Shown here: positions 34,985-46,139 of the stretch, one piece after another
How positions within the stretch are numbered: the stretch's first letter is position 1
Layout of the letters: each line of letters opens with the position of its first letter
From: Zygnema cylindricum
Lineage: Eukaryota; Streptophyta; Zygnematophyceae; Zygnematales; Zygnemataceae
Direction: 5' to 3'
NCBI GenBank assembly: GCA_037447655.1
Contig: JBBHKE010003386.1
Span: 17,757-81,756 of the forward strand
Length of the DNA: 64,000 nucleotides
Made by a program: the position numbers and the translations under genes
The notes under the pieces: generated by a model
The model's input: the letters and a program-made list of their open reading frames with translations, nothing else
Database searches by the model: none
Told to the model about the DNA's origin: nothing

Positions 34985-35329
34985 ATTGGCACTTTTTGAT
35001 ACCTGCGGATGTTAGCTTTCAGTAATGGGAGGGAAGTAAGACTGGCCTTAGGCCAATGCAAAGGCGTTATGCCCGAAGCATTTTTGCAGCCTTACATCAT
35101 AGAGAAAGGCGTTTTCCTCCGCCTTGGCCATCTTCGGGGACTTTGTCAAAAAGTTTGGCCGAATATAATCTGTAATCCAGTTTTTCCCGAAAAACGAGAG
35201 TAGGGCTAGAACAGGAAACCCTAATCTCGTTTTCTGGAGAAAAACGAGATCAGGGTTTATTAGAAAACCCTAATGTCGTATTTATGTGGCAAACGAGATT
35301 AGGGTCGCCCTATTTTATAGAGGTGTTAG
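34985..35329. repeat. Right-arm spacer, inverted match to 17995-18360
   Basis: No gene is seen. It carries ATGTTAGCTTTCAGTAATGGGAGGG and repeated AACGAGATTAGGGT motifs, leading to TTTTATAG just before the conserved ORF. Confidence 0.75.
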
Positions 35330-35587
35330 ATGGATAAGTTTGTCAAAAAAGGGAGGTATAAGCTCGTAAGCCCAACGCAAACAAAGTTTGTTCAAGGTTT
35401 CGATAACGTTTGTCAGAGCATCGGAGGACATTTCTATCTGTTGTGTGGCACCGTCCCATTGTCTTTGCACAAAGACGAAGGGATGTGGAGTTCGATCCTC
35501 CAAACAGATTTGGAAAGGCAACAAGCATTCGGCCTTGAAGTCTTTCGCTTTGTGACTTGCAATTTCTTACCTCGTTCATTCATTTGA
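35330..35587 (+). CDS. 85-codon ORF, right-arm copy of 17725-17982
   Basis: The frame MDKFVKKGRYKLVSPTQTKF to CNFLPRSFI has the same length as the inverted left-arm copy and about eight amino-acid differences. Its survival in both arms without a stop, while the neighbouring gene has decayed, is the main argument for coding. The overlap with tRNA-like sequence is the main argument against. Product unknown. Confidence 0.4.
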   Translation: MDKFVKKGRYKLVSPTQTKFVQGFDNVCQSIGGHFYLLCGTVPLSLHKDEGMWSSILQTDLERQQAFGLEVFRFVTCNFLPRSFI

Positions 35588-35950
35588 AGTCGAAACGCCA
35601 AAATTCAAGAGCCTTTGAAATTAATCGAAATTTTATTTGTAAATAACGAGTGTGTGAAGTTGCGAGTTAGAAAAGCCTCTCATCGTAGCAAATACTTAGA
35701 AAATTGCATGAAAGGAGAGAAAACACTTTAGCAAATGCATAACGGAGCGAGGATTTTGTCTTCAGAGAGTCTTCGAAGACATATCTAACGCTTGTAAACT
35801 TTGCTAGTCGTCGTTGACGCAGGTAATTCAGACGTATGTGTAACATATCCACACTCGTTAGGCTTCACTTCCCTTGATAACCAGACACCCCTGATTTGTA
35901 CCTAGCGGCAATAGATTAGACGACTCTGCGGTCTTTTCTTACCTTCAACC
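35588..35950. other. Spacer between conserved ORF and acidic-tail gene copy
   Basis: Inverted match to 17362-17724 with no recognisable gene. It probably holds a 5' untranslated or promoter region for the gene starting at 35951. Confidence 0.5.
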
Positions 35951-36928
35951 ATGGATGACGCTTTGCTAAAGAGTTCTTTAGTAGATTAGCAAGAGGGCTC
36001 ACCCGCGCTATAACCCCTACAAATGTGATCCGACTCATGTCCAAGGTTGTGGAGACAGCGCCTTAAGTTAAACTTACTACGGCGAGGTATGCGTAAGAAT
36101 ACCATTCGAGAGTCCTTGCCCCGATGTTAGAAGAGGAAAAGGTGTCCGAGGCGGGGGTAGTAGACACGTCCGGGGTGCCGGTAGGCTAGAATAACGTGCC
36201 TCTTGATGCATCCGCGACCCTAGCGAGGGGAGGGGATAATGTTGGTCCTCCGAGACCGCTCAAAGAATCTTGAAAGTCGGCGCGATAGTGGGTTACCTAG
36301 GCCGGTAGCAATACCCGAAGGACGTAATCTCCCAGTTCGTCGGGAGGAAAAGGACGGTGTAAGATGGGGGGGAACAACACTAGAAGGGCCTAGTTCCCTG
36401 GCTTGTAAGGAGGAGGCGGATGTTCGAAGATGGGGGCTGAGCGATCTTCAAAATGACGACATTGGAGGGGGTGGAGGGAGTGACAAGTCAAATGCCAGCG
36501 AAGGGGGCGAAAACGTTAGCGGCGGAAATGACACCAATGTAGATAGTGGACGAAAAGGTGAGGATGTGGCGCCCAACCACGTAGAGGGGGAGGAGACGAG
36601 TGACCGCGTAGCATCGGAACGTGCGGTCGAACGGGTCGAGCGTCCGGGTATAATAAAGCCTACCCGGCAAAAAAGAGTATGCGGAGCGATGAGAGTCATG
36701 TACCACACGCCGACCCAACTGGATGTACCGAAAGACGAAAACGACGTGTTCACCGTAACTCGCGAAACTCTCTTGCAACGCGTGTTCGTTTGGTTGGGTG
36801 GGACCTACGCCATACGGGTTGTGAAAGAAAATCCCGCTGCGACGGCCTACGCTGCGCCGGAGTCCTTGGGAGACGTTAGGACTCATGTGAAGAATTTGGA
36901 TGAGTGGATGAGGGGAAACGACTGCAAA
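35951..36928 (+). pseudogene. Acidic-tail protein gene, right-arm copy, cut by gap
   Basis: ATGGATGACGC at 35951 corresponds to ATG 17361. A base is lost in GCTAAAGAG (GCTCAAAGAG in the left copy), so the start frame breaks at once. From 36239 the frame is open for 230 codons (MLVLRDRSKNLESRRDSGLP ... MRVMYHTPTQLDV ... EWMRGNDCK) until the N gap. In this part the right copy is better preserved than the left. The Cys-rich and acidic parts are not present beyond the gap. Confidence 0.6.
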
Positions 36929-36938
36929 NNNNNNNNNN
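36929..36938. other. Assembly gap (10 N)
   Basis: Ten N terminate the right arm; homology to the left arm is lost across it. The true outer boundary of the duplication therefore cannot be placed. Confidence 0.98.
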
Positions 36939-36981
36939 ACTTTACGTTTTCTTAACGGTAAGAAAAACACATATGATTTTA

Positions 36982-37400
36982 TTACCCCAGGCCCCACGGA
37001 AAAAAGGATGCTTGTGAAGAAAAATAAAATGGTTGTATTAAAGGTTGTGTCGAGCCTAAAAGTACTGACTTAATCCTCAAAAATCCTCCGTGAAGTTGGC
37101 GTTGTGTTGTCGTGAGCCTCGTGCCAATCATCGCCATACACGTTTCTAACTTTTTGCCCATGTTTTCCACAATATTTTCTAGATGATGTATTCTTCTTAT
37201 GAGGGGTGGAATACAGTCGATTGTGACTTGCAACGCGCGGAGTTCATCTTTCACTTTCGCTAAAATTGGAATGTCGGCAATAGGGGACCTTTCGTCCTTC
37301 TTCTCGTCCATTTGATACACCGCTTCCGCAAAAGTTTGCCACCCCGGACCCCATTATTTTAGTATACACAAAAAGAATGGCAATTCTTTTGCATTTCAAA
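36982..37400 (-). pseudogene. Uncharacterised gene fragment, copy A
   Basis: The minus strand reads GPGWQTFAEAVYQMDEKKDE, then a helical stretch RRIHHLENIVENMGKKLETC and TTTQRQLHGGFLRIKSVLLG. It parallels 40345-39850 residue by residue and lacks the stops present there. Both ends are lost. No family is recognised. The heptad-like leucines suggest a short coiled coil. Confidence 0.45.
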
Positions 37401-38750
37401 ACATGATAACATAAATTAACAATATAAAAAAATACCTCATGATTTATGAACATACTGTTTTGAAGATTTGATAGAATCAATATTTATAAATGAAGAGGAA
37501 AGCCAAACAATTCATTGAAAATAGAGTGTAATTACATGTCGAATAAGCTCCTACTTCCTCCATTTCGAAGGTCATTCACAAAGGTCAAGCAAGTCAATTT
37601 TTAAAGCACCAAACGGAATACAACAAGAAGGGGTTTTTATTATATCACAGCCATAAATGTGGTACAAGGGTGGTAGTCACATTAAAGTTCGTGGAAACAG
37701 TTTACCATATCTATAATTCACTAACCTCTACAAACTACTTAAGGGGTCTCACCAATTTTACCCTCTTTCTCAAATATTGTCTACGTTATAATCTACGGAA
37801 TCAAGTTTACTAAAAAAGTTAAATGATTTCTAACAATTTGGATACTAAAGTAATTTTACTCATTTTTTCCTTCCTCTTTGTCGCTCTCTCTCCCTATACC
37901 ATTTTTTTTAATTTCCTCCCTTCATCCCTCTCAGCTTGCCTCAATGTCCCTCTAGTGAGGAATCAGTGGTGAGTCGGCGACGGCGAGAGGGGGCGACAAC
38001 GACGAGCCGGTGGTGAGCCGGCGACGGCTCCACCTCGCCCCTGGCAACTACCAGAGGCCTCTTTTCTCCCCTCCTTCCAAACTTCCCCCCTCACTCACCC
38101 TTTGTCCCTCTATTCCTTTCTCCCACTCTGCCTCTCTCACTTCTTCTCTCCTTCTATTTTTTTCCCTCCCTCCATCTTTTTTTCCCCCATTCTGCCCCTT
38201 TGTCACACCCATTCCCCCCCCACTCTGCGCCTCTGTCTCTCTCCCTCCGCATAATTTTTTTCCCCCTCCCACCTATTTTTTTCCCCTCCCTTCTCTATTT
38301 CCCGCTTCTCTCCCCTCAGTCCCACCCATACTCCCCCCACCTCTGCCTCTCTGTCTCCATCCATTCCCCTAATTATTTTTCCCTTTCCTCCATCCCTCAT
38401 TTCCCACCTCGCTCTCGCTCCATTCCCCTAATTATTTTTCCCTTTCCTCCATCCCTCATTTCCCACCTCGCTCTCGCTCTGGCGCCGAGCCGGCGCCAGT
38501 GCTGAGCCGGCGCCGATCCAGCGCCAACTCTATTTCCCTCCTTCCCTCCTTCTAATTTTTCTAACGAGCCGGCGATAAGCCGACGACATCCCGGCCTTGG
38601 CCCCGACAGCTACCAGAGGCCTAATTCCCCCTTCCTTCCAAATTTCCCCCCTCACTCCCCCTCTGTCCCTCTATTTTTTTCTCTCATTGTGCCCCTCTTG
38701 CTTCCTCTCTCCCCTTAATTTTTTTCCCCTCCCTCCAATCTATTTCCCCC
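37401..38750. other. Pyrimidine-rich and GAGCCGGCG-rich low complexity DNA
   Basis: 37401-37860 is AT-rich with nothing recognised. 37860-38750 is C/T-rich with GC-palindromic islands (GAGCCGGCGACGGC near 37990, GCCGAGCCGGCGCCAG near 38484) and two adjacent ~60-bp direct copies near 38361-38480 (CCCCTAATTATTTTTCCC). Pro/Ser-rich open frames here are compositional. Confidence 0.7.
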
Positions 38751-38752
38751 TA

Positions 38753-40345
38753 CTTTGTAAATCTTAACATGTTTCGGTGGAATTGTTTATCATTTACTCC
38801 ATCATTACGAATCGGTTGAGTACAAATAGCTAAAGACTCTTTCAGTTCCACCGTGCTCCCATTAAACTCGATTATTCTAAGTCTTTCTAAATATTGTATT
38901 GCTTTTGTTAAGTCCCACCCTGGAACAATCATTAGTTTTTCAATATAATACACAACTCTAGCACATCGAATCCACCTTCCGCTTTCTCCCCCCGCCCATA
39001 CCAAAAATAAAGATCCTTGTTTTTTATAATTTGTCGTTTTTCTGATTCAATAACAACTTAATTGGAGGATGCCCATTTAATCCGTATTGGTACTATTTAA
39101 ATATCTCTTCCACGTTCACATTACTCCCACTACTTTGTACGGTGTATCTTTTCCAATTGGCCCAATCTATATGAAATGCACCACGGTCGTCAGAAAGTTG
39201 TGCAAGAAATGGCATGGATTGATGTAGTGAAGGAGCCGCGTTGGTAAAAGTGGAAGGTTGAGAAGTAGAAGCCATGGGATGAATAGGGGGAACATAGACA
39301 TGGGTAGAGGTAGAAGGTTGGGAAGGAGATGCTGTAGAATGAATAGGGGGAGCAGAGGCATGGATAGATGTGAAGGTTGGGAAAGAGATGTTGTGGAATT
39401 AATAGGGGGAACAGAGGAATGGGTAGATGTAAAGGGTGAGGAAGGAGATGCGGTGGAATGAATAGATGGAAGAGAGGCATCGGTAGATGTAGAGGGTTGG
39501 GAAGGAGACATTGTGGAATGAATTGGTGGAAGAGAGGCATCGGTAGAAGTTGAAGGTTGAGAAAGAGCAATGGTGGAAGAAATAGGGAGGAGGGGACATA
39601 AGCTGTGGTAAAAGGTTGCGATAGAGAAGCAGTGGACCGAAAAGGGGGGGGGGACATGGGTTGAGGAAGAGGGTTGGGAAGGAGATGTTGTGGATAGAAT
39701 AGGAGAAAAGGGGACAGTAGTATATGTATGACGTTGAGAAAAGAAAGGTGTTGGTTGAGTTAAGGATGGGGGTACAATAGAGGGAAATGGAAAAGGGGGT
39801 GAATTTGTAGATGGAGATGGAGGAGTAGGAGAATGACACCGGGGAGAGGAAAAGGATGGTTGTGAAGAAAAAGAAAATGGTTGCATAAAAGATTGTGTGG
39901 AGCCTAAGAGTGTTGACTCTATTCTCGAAAATCCTCCGTGAATTTGGTGTTGTGTTGTCGTGTGTCTTGAGTCAATCATCGCTATTTATGTTTGTAACTA
40001 TTTGCTCAAATTCTCCACAATATTCTCAAGTTTTTGTATTCTTCATATGAGTGGTGGAATAACGACGTTTCTGACTTGCAACGCGTGGAGTTGAGCTTTA
40101 ATCTCTAGTGAAATTAAAATTTTGGCAATAGGGAACCTTTCCTCCTTCTTCTCGTCCATTCGATGCACTGCTTCCGCGAAAGTTCGCCACTCCGGACCTC
40201 TTTCGCCACTCCAATCCGCAGTTTGCCACTCCAAACTGCAGTTCGCCACTCTGAACCACATTCTCTTAATATTGTCAGAAAAAATAGAGTGGTGAAATTG
40301 GCGTGTTGTTGGAAATCCTTCTGAAGAAGTGCAAGGTCTTGCCAT
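38753..40345 (-). pseudogene. Uncharacterised gene, copy B, with Ser/Thr/Pro minisatellite
   Basis: The minus strand begins MARPCTSSEGFPTTRQFHHS, passes GPEWRTFAEAVHRMDEKKEE and, after TGA, TAG and TAA at 40050-39985, IDSRHTTTQHQIHGGFSRIE. A long Ser/Pro/Thr region made of ~60-base repeats follows (about 39750-39280, STSPSQPSTSTDASLP-like). The frame then gives DDRGAFHIDWANWKRYTVQS and finally, across a possible intron, a block ending in FHRNMLRFTK (stop 38750-38752). A TE-encoded or host gene in decay is equally possible. No domain is recognised. Confidence 0.4.
39258..39750. repeat. ~60-bp minisatellite inside copy B
   Basis: Seven or eight copies of a unit containing GGTAGA(T/G)GT..AAGGTTGGGAAGGAGA and GTGGAATGAATAGG. 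The period is close to a multiple of three, so the reading frame is mostly kept. Confidence 0.75.
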
Positions 40346-42740
40346 AGGGTGTCCCTAATGGTGCGTGTAACTCGAGAAATTTTTGGGCCGAAAAATCTCG
40401 AGTCTCGTCACTTCCACGTAATTTCCTCTACATTTTTAAACATGAAAACATAAATTAAGAATATAACGCAAAAACATCAAAATTTGTGAACATATATTTT
40501 CGTAAATTTGAAAAAAACGTTAAGTGGAGAGGAAAAAAAAACAAATTCATTGAAAATAGGGAGAAATTCCATGTCCAAAACGATCTCACTCTATCTAATT
40601 CGAAGGTCATTCACAAACCTTAAGCAAGCCAATCTTCAACGCACCGAACGGAATGCATCAAAAATATTTTTTTATTATATCTCAATTACAAAAGTGCTAC
40701 AAGGGTGGTATTTACACTAAAGTTCGTGGACATAATCTAACATATCTACAATTCTCTAACCTCAACAATCTAACTAAGGGATCTCATTTTTTTGACCCTC
40801 TTCTCTGTCTCTATCTCTCCACTCTCTCTCTCTCTCTATCTCTTTCGCTCTCTCTCCTTCTTTTTATCAGTATCTCCCCCCCTTTTTTTAATCATTCTTT
40901 ATCTCTCTCGCTCTCTCTCTTTCTTTTTATCAGTATCTCCCCCCCTTTTTTTAATCATTCTTTCTTCCTCACTCTGTCTATATCTTTTTATTTTCTCCAC
41001 TGTTCATCCCTCTCTCCCCGCCTCAATGTCCCTTCGAAAACGACTCGGCGCCGAGCCGGCGCCGGCGCCGGCTCGTTGCGGGCACTGACTCGTCGTCGAG
41101 CCGGCGTCGCCTTGTCGCCTTGCCGGCGTCGTTTTGGCTCTGGCAGGTGACAACTTTTTTTTTTCCCCCCACCTTCCCAACCCTCCACCCCCTCACTGAC
41201 CCTCTATCTTTCCATTTCATTCTCTATTTCTTTTTCTCGCTTTGCCCATCTCTTCCTCTCTCCCTCAATTTTTTTCCCTCTCTCCATCCTTCTTTCTGTT
41301 GTTTTTGAAGATTTAGTTTCGTGCGTACATGAAATTTGGTGCGCACGCGACGTTTCGTGCGTATACATTTACGTGATATACTGTGGTGGTTCGAATGGAT
41401 TTGTGGATTGGGGGGTAATTGTACGGATGAATTTAAAGTGACGTAAATGACAAATTAAGTGGCGCGGAATGCGTAATAGAAATGGACGGCGGATCGCGAA
41501 GCGATCCGACTTTGAAATATTCGAAGTGTTTGAAAATGTACGTTGGCCGTACGAAATATAATGCGACAGGCACATTAATGAAAAGGACGCCGCCGGTACG
41601 GCGTATCAATTTTGGACAGTTGTACTTTTATTTGGTCAGCGGCATTTATGGCGAAGTACGTAGTAACGGTACGGACTAATTTGGATGGTTTGACGAGGTT
41701 TCGACAAGTGGATTTTCATGACCACGCGGCGCGACATCAAGGGTGCCGATTAAGAGCGACGGACGGCGGATATAGGCCGCCGAGATTTTTTATGAAGTGG
41801 TGACGCGAAATCGCGTCAATCACACGATATTTATATTTGGACGTTCCGGATTGTTTGACAAGTGATTTGTGGTACACGAGGAAGGCGGATGGCGTCCGCC
41901 GATATTTTCAAGGGATCTCATTATCTTTAATGACGTATTATTAGGTGGACCGTACATATGCGATGTCGGTTCACTACGTGGAATTATCTACGAGTGACTA
42001 AGCGAGTTGTCGCTTATGACGCGTATTTTGCGGACGCGTCGGTGAAAATATTTGAAATAACATTGTTTTGTCGCATGTGTAATAATTATTTAGTATTGAT
42101 TATGACAGTTTTTATTTAGATGATCATTTAGGGTTTTGGCAGTTTAATTTGTGTGTTGTCGTACTTGCCGACAAGTGTACGCTTATGATTGGTTGACTTT
42201 CAGGTGTACACTTACAGTTAGGATTATTTGTCGTAATAGGTTCTCATGATATAATACTACTTAGTGGAAGGTACGTTGGCTATTTTGACATGTAGCAATT
42301 CGTTCACAGCTCACAAGTGTATATATAGGAATGAGCTTTGTTAGGAATAAATAATCAATGCTGGTTAGTAAAGTGGGGACCGAAGATGTAGACTTTTAGG
42401 GTTGCCGATTAGGTCATGCACTTTGAATGATATAATGATTATACTTTGATTATACTCTTGTTTATGTGTGATGCATTTGTTTTTATTATTTATTTATGTT
42501 ATTTTATATATGTTTGATATGCATTGTTTATGCATTTGTCCTAGGGTTTGTTTATGTCGATTATTCCATCAAACCTTAGATGTTGTCATAGGGTTTATTT
42601 ATGTTGATTATTCCATGAAACCCTAAATGTTGTTTGTTGCGTCTGTGTACGCATATGGAGGATGCGTTTCATATGATTGTTGGTCGACCTATTTTTGCTT
42701 AGCTTTTTGCATGATAGTTTGGGTCGCTTCTGCGGTCTAT
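40346..42740. other. No gene recognised; CT tracts, GC palindromes, AT-rich spacer
   Basis: 40780-40990 has CT repeats and a ~67-bp direct repeat (TTTTTATCAGTATCTCCCCCC, twice). 41040-41130 has CGGCGCCGAGCCGGCGCCGG-type palindromes. 41300-42540 shows nothing recognisable. 42543-42632 has two adjacent ~45-bp copies of TAGGGTTTRTTTATGTYGATTATTCCATSAAACC-type sequence, including a telo-box-like core. Confidence 0.55.
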
Positions 42741-43900
42741 TTTAGACCAAAGAACAACACTTTCCCCCCTCACTATCCCTCTGTCCCAGTTTTTCTTCCT
42801 CCCCTCATCTGCCTCTCTATCTCTCTCCCACCCTCTATTTTTTTTTCCCCTTTGCCAATCTTATTTCCCCCCTCCTTGCCCCTCTCTCCCACCCTTCTTT
42901 CCCCACCCTCTACCCCGCTATCTCCCACCCTCCCTGTATTTTTTTTCCCCTCGCTCCATCCCTTATTTCCCACCTCTTTGATGCTCTGGCGCCGATCTGG
43001 CGCCATTGTTGATCCGTGGACGACTCCATTTCCCTCTTAAATTTTTTCCCCTCCCTCTATCCCTCCTTTCCCACCTCACTGTCCCTCTGACCGATTCTTC
43101 CTTCTCCCCCTCAATGACCTCTATATCTCCCTCCCTCTACTTTTTTTCCCTCCCCACCAATCTTATTTCCCCCCTCGTTGCCCGTCTGTCCCACCCTTCT
43201 TTCCCACCCATCTGCCCCTCTACCTCCCTCCCTCCCTCTACTTCTTTTCCCCCTCCCTCCATCCCTCATTTCCCACCTCTCTGGCGCTCTAGAGCCGACT
43301 TGGCGCCATTGTCAAGCCGTCCCCGATCCGGTGACGACTCTATTTCCCTCCTTCCTTCCCTCTCTTTTTTTCCCCTCCCTCAATCCCTCATTTCCCACCT
43401 CTCTGTCGCTCTGGCCCCGACCTGGCGCCCGCCCCTTTGCCCCTCTACCTCCCTCCCTCCCTCTATTTCTTTTCCCCTTCCCTCCATCCCTCATTTCCCA
43501 CCTCTTTGCCGCTCTGGAGCCAACCTGGCGCCATCATCGAGCCGTCACCGATCCGACGACGATTCCCACCTCTTTATCGCTCTAGCGCCAACTTGGTGCC
43601 ATAGCCGAGCAGTCGCCGATCCGGCGACGACTCCATTCCCCTCCTTCCCTCCCTCTACTTTTTTTTTACCCCTCCCTCCATCCCTCATTTCCCACCTCTT
43701 TGTCGCTCTGGCGCCAACCTGGCGCCATCGCCGAGCCATCATCGATCCGGCGACAACTCCATTTCCCTCCTTCCCTCCCTCTACTTTTTTTCCCCTCCCT
43801 CAATCCCTCATTTTCCACCTCTTTTTCGCTTTGGTGCCAACCTGGCGCCATCGCCGATCAGGCGTCGACAACATTTTCCCCCTTCCCTCCCTCTAATTTT
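42741..43900. repeat. ~115-140-bp modules: pyrimidine tract plus CTGGCGCCA box
   Basis: About eight modules, each with CCCTCCCTCTA-TTTTTTCCCC, CATCCCTCATTTCCCACCTC, then GCTCTGGCGCCAACCTGGCG and GATCCGGCGACGACTCCATT. Long Pro/Ser/Leu-rich frames on both strands are compositional artefacts, not genes. Confidence 0.8.
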
Positions 43901-45000
43901 TTCCCCTCCCTCCGATCCTCTTTCCTCCCTCCTTGCCCCTCTGTTCCACCCACTTTCTCCCCCCACCCCTCCCCCGTCTTTGCCCCTCTATCTCCCTCCC
44001 TCCCTCTATTTTATTCTCCCCTCCCTCTTTCCCCCATTTACCACTTTTATCTCCCACTCGCTAACTCTTTCCTATTTTTCCCCTCCCCTTCTTCCCTCCT
44101 CTTCCCCTTCCATCCATTCCTCTTCCGCCATCCCTCTCTCCTTCATACCCTCCCTCTCTCACCATCCCTCCATCTTTCCCTCTCTCTCTCTCCTTCTCTC
44201 CTTCCCTCTCCCCATCTCCCCCCTTCTCTATCTCCCTCTCTTCTCCTTTCCCCCTTTCATCCTCTTCCTCCCTCTTCCTCCCTTTTTTCTCCCTTCTTCC
44301 TTTCGGCCTCTTTCTCCCTCCCCTTCTCTCTTTTCCCCTTTCCCCATTTCCCCCGCTTGTACTCTCTCTCTCCCTCTCCACCATTTTTTCCATCTCCCTC
44401 TCTATCTCTCTTCATCTCCTCCTCCCCCTCTCGCGGCTGTGCCCTCATTCTCCCTCCCTCTCCTCTTCCCTCTCCCACTTGATTTCCCTCCCTCTCTCCC
44501 TCTTTCCCTCCCTCTCTCTCCTTCCCTCCCTCCCCTTTTTCTTCTCCTCCCCCCTCCCCCTCCTGCTTTCCCTTTGTCCCTCTTTTTCCTCCCACTCCCC
44601 CTCTTTCTCCCTCCCTCTCTCCGTCCCTCTCTCCATCTCTCTCCTTCCTCCCCTCTCACCCTTTTTTACCTCCCTATCTCACTCTTTCTCTCCATCTCTC
44701 TCCTTCCCTCCCTCTCCCCCTTCTTTTCCCTCCCTATCTCCGTCCCTCTCTCCATCTCTCTCCTTCCCTCCCTCTCCCTCTTCTTTTCCCTCCCCCTCCC
44801 TCTCTCTCTCTCCCTCTCTCTATCCCTCGCTCTCCCTCCCCACCATATCCCCCTTCTCCCCCCTTCTCTCTTCATCTCTCTCACACCCTCTCTCCCTCAA
44901 ACCCTCACCCTCTCGCTCTCCCTCTTTACCGCCCCCTCTCTCTATCTTTTTATCCCCCTCTCCCTCCCTCTCTCCCTCCATCTCCATCTCCCTCTCCTTC
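43901..45000. repeat. ~1.1-kb polypyrimidine tract
   Basis: Almost exclusively C and T on the plus strand (CTCCCTCTCT variants), the longest strand-asymmetric tract in the window. Such tracts can form triplex (H-) DNA. The minus strand gives Arg/Glu/Gly open frames without biological support. Confidence 0.9.
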
Positions 45001-45016
45001 GTCCTCTTGTTTAACC

Positions 45017-45392
45017 AGTCGCCGAAGTTCGACGACCTCTCACCGAAGATCAACAAACTCTCGTTGAAGTTCAATGAACTTTTGCAATAATTCTTCGAAC
45101 GAGATATCGCCTTCCCTTGGCGGAGGAGCCTTAACTCCCCTTGGTTGTAGAGCTGGTCGAAGAACGCTAACTATCTCTTCCAGGCGGAAACGTAACTCCT
45201 CCTCCCTAGAAATTCGAATTAGCTTTAATGCCTTCTCCCTAATGTCCTTGGAAAATTTGACCTCCTCTGTCTTCTTGCATTGGCGGATAATGCCACTAAG
45301 TCGTAGGTCCCAAATATCATGTACAAGGAGAAACTCACGGACATCAATCTCGTAGCCATCCTCCCGAAGGATATTCCAAGAGAGGCTATAAT
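45017..45392 (-). CDS. Helical reading frame of unknown function (possible exon)
   Basis: The minus strand is open for about 120 codons without a Met: SLSWNILREDGYEIDVREFL, HDIWDLRLSGIIRQCKK, REEELRFRLEEIVSVLRPAL, FEELLQKFIELQREFVDLR, then TGA and EVVELRRLVKQEDEGEG running into the purine tract. It reads like an amphipathic, coiled-coil protein. If the TGA was CGA (Arg), the coil continues. The upstream TTGTAG/TGATTAT could be a splice acceptor. It is not recognised as any family; a retroelement gag is possible. Confidence 0.4.
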
Positions 45393-45502
45393 CACTACAA
45401 TGCGAATATGGAAAATGATCCTTTTATGTCGCCCTTTGCCATATACATCTGCGCGGGATGTGCGGGTAGATTAAGGGAAATGTTTGGAGGGTCTAGTAAA
45501 TT

Positions 45503-46016
45503 GTTGTCTAAGCCCCTATCCCCTATAAGATTATCGTACCTTCATTGTGGAGGCCAATCCCTTGGGTGTTTCAAGTGGGAGCGGGATAGGAATAATGCAT
45601 CCATTACCGCATGTTGCCCTACAGGTGCGGGGTGTTGACGTACGTGAAATGTGCGCTCGATTCCCGGAATTGTGGTAAAATCCACTCTAAAAACCTATAT
45701 AAAATTGGACCCACCAACGTAACATGTGACCTGGTGGCACAGCGGTAGTGCGTTCGCAGCTAAAGTGAAAGGTCCTAGGTTCAAATCTTGGCCGGCTCAT
45801 CAATCCCTTTATTGGGATCGTCCATTATATCCCCCGATTTTAAGAATCTTAACGCAGGGAACCACCAGTCTTAGTTTGTGGTAAACTGTTGTCTGGGCCC
45901 CTAGCCCCTTCAGGATTCTCGTACCTCCATTGTGGAGGCCAATCCTAGGGGTGTATGAAGTGGGAGCAGGATAGGAAAATGGCATCCATTGCCGCATGTT
46001 GCCTACAAGTGCAGGG
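45503..46016. repeat. ~130-bp direct repeat pair flanking a SINE
   Basis: 45503-45632 and 45884-46016 share TCGTACCTYCATTGTGGAGG, CAATCC, AAGTGGGAGCRGGATAGG and CATTRCCGCATGTTGCC. A tRNA-derived SINE head lies between them. Confidence 0.75.
45728..45800 (+). mobile_element. tRNA-derived SINE head
   Basis: GACCTGGTGGCACAGCGG matches a pol III A-box and GGTTCAAATC the B-box, with spacing close to that of a tRNA. The tail continues into GGCCGGCTCATCAATCCC. It shares the TGGCACAGYGGTTAGTGCG-type head with the three minus-strand copies at 59.3-60.2 kb. Confidence 0.65.
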
Positions 46017-46139
46017 AACCACCAGTCTAGGTCCTCACGCCTAGGATGAATTCGCAAGAGCACTCTTTGGTTTCCTTGCACTAGTGCTAATGCTAACCCT
46101 GGAGGGGGATATGAAGATGCCACCCGTTGCGTCTCCATG

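Noticed and set aside
42773-45014. Pro/Ser-rich frames of up to 344 codons and Arg/Glu/Gly frames on the other strand
   Set aside because: They are translations of C/T-only tracts, present in all frames, with no conserved residues.
45728-45800. Functional tRNA gene
   Set aside because: The B-box is present, but no clean acceptor stem or anticodon arm can be folded. It better fits a SINE head.
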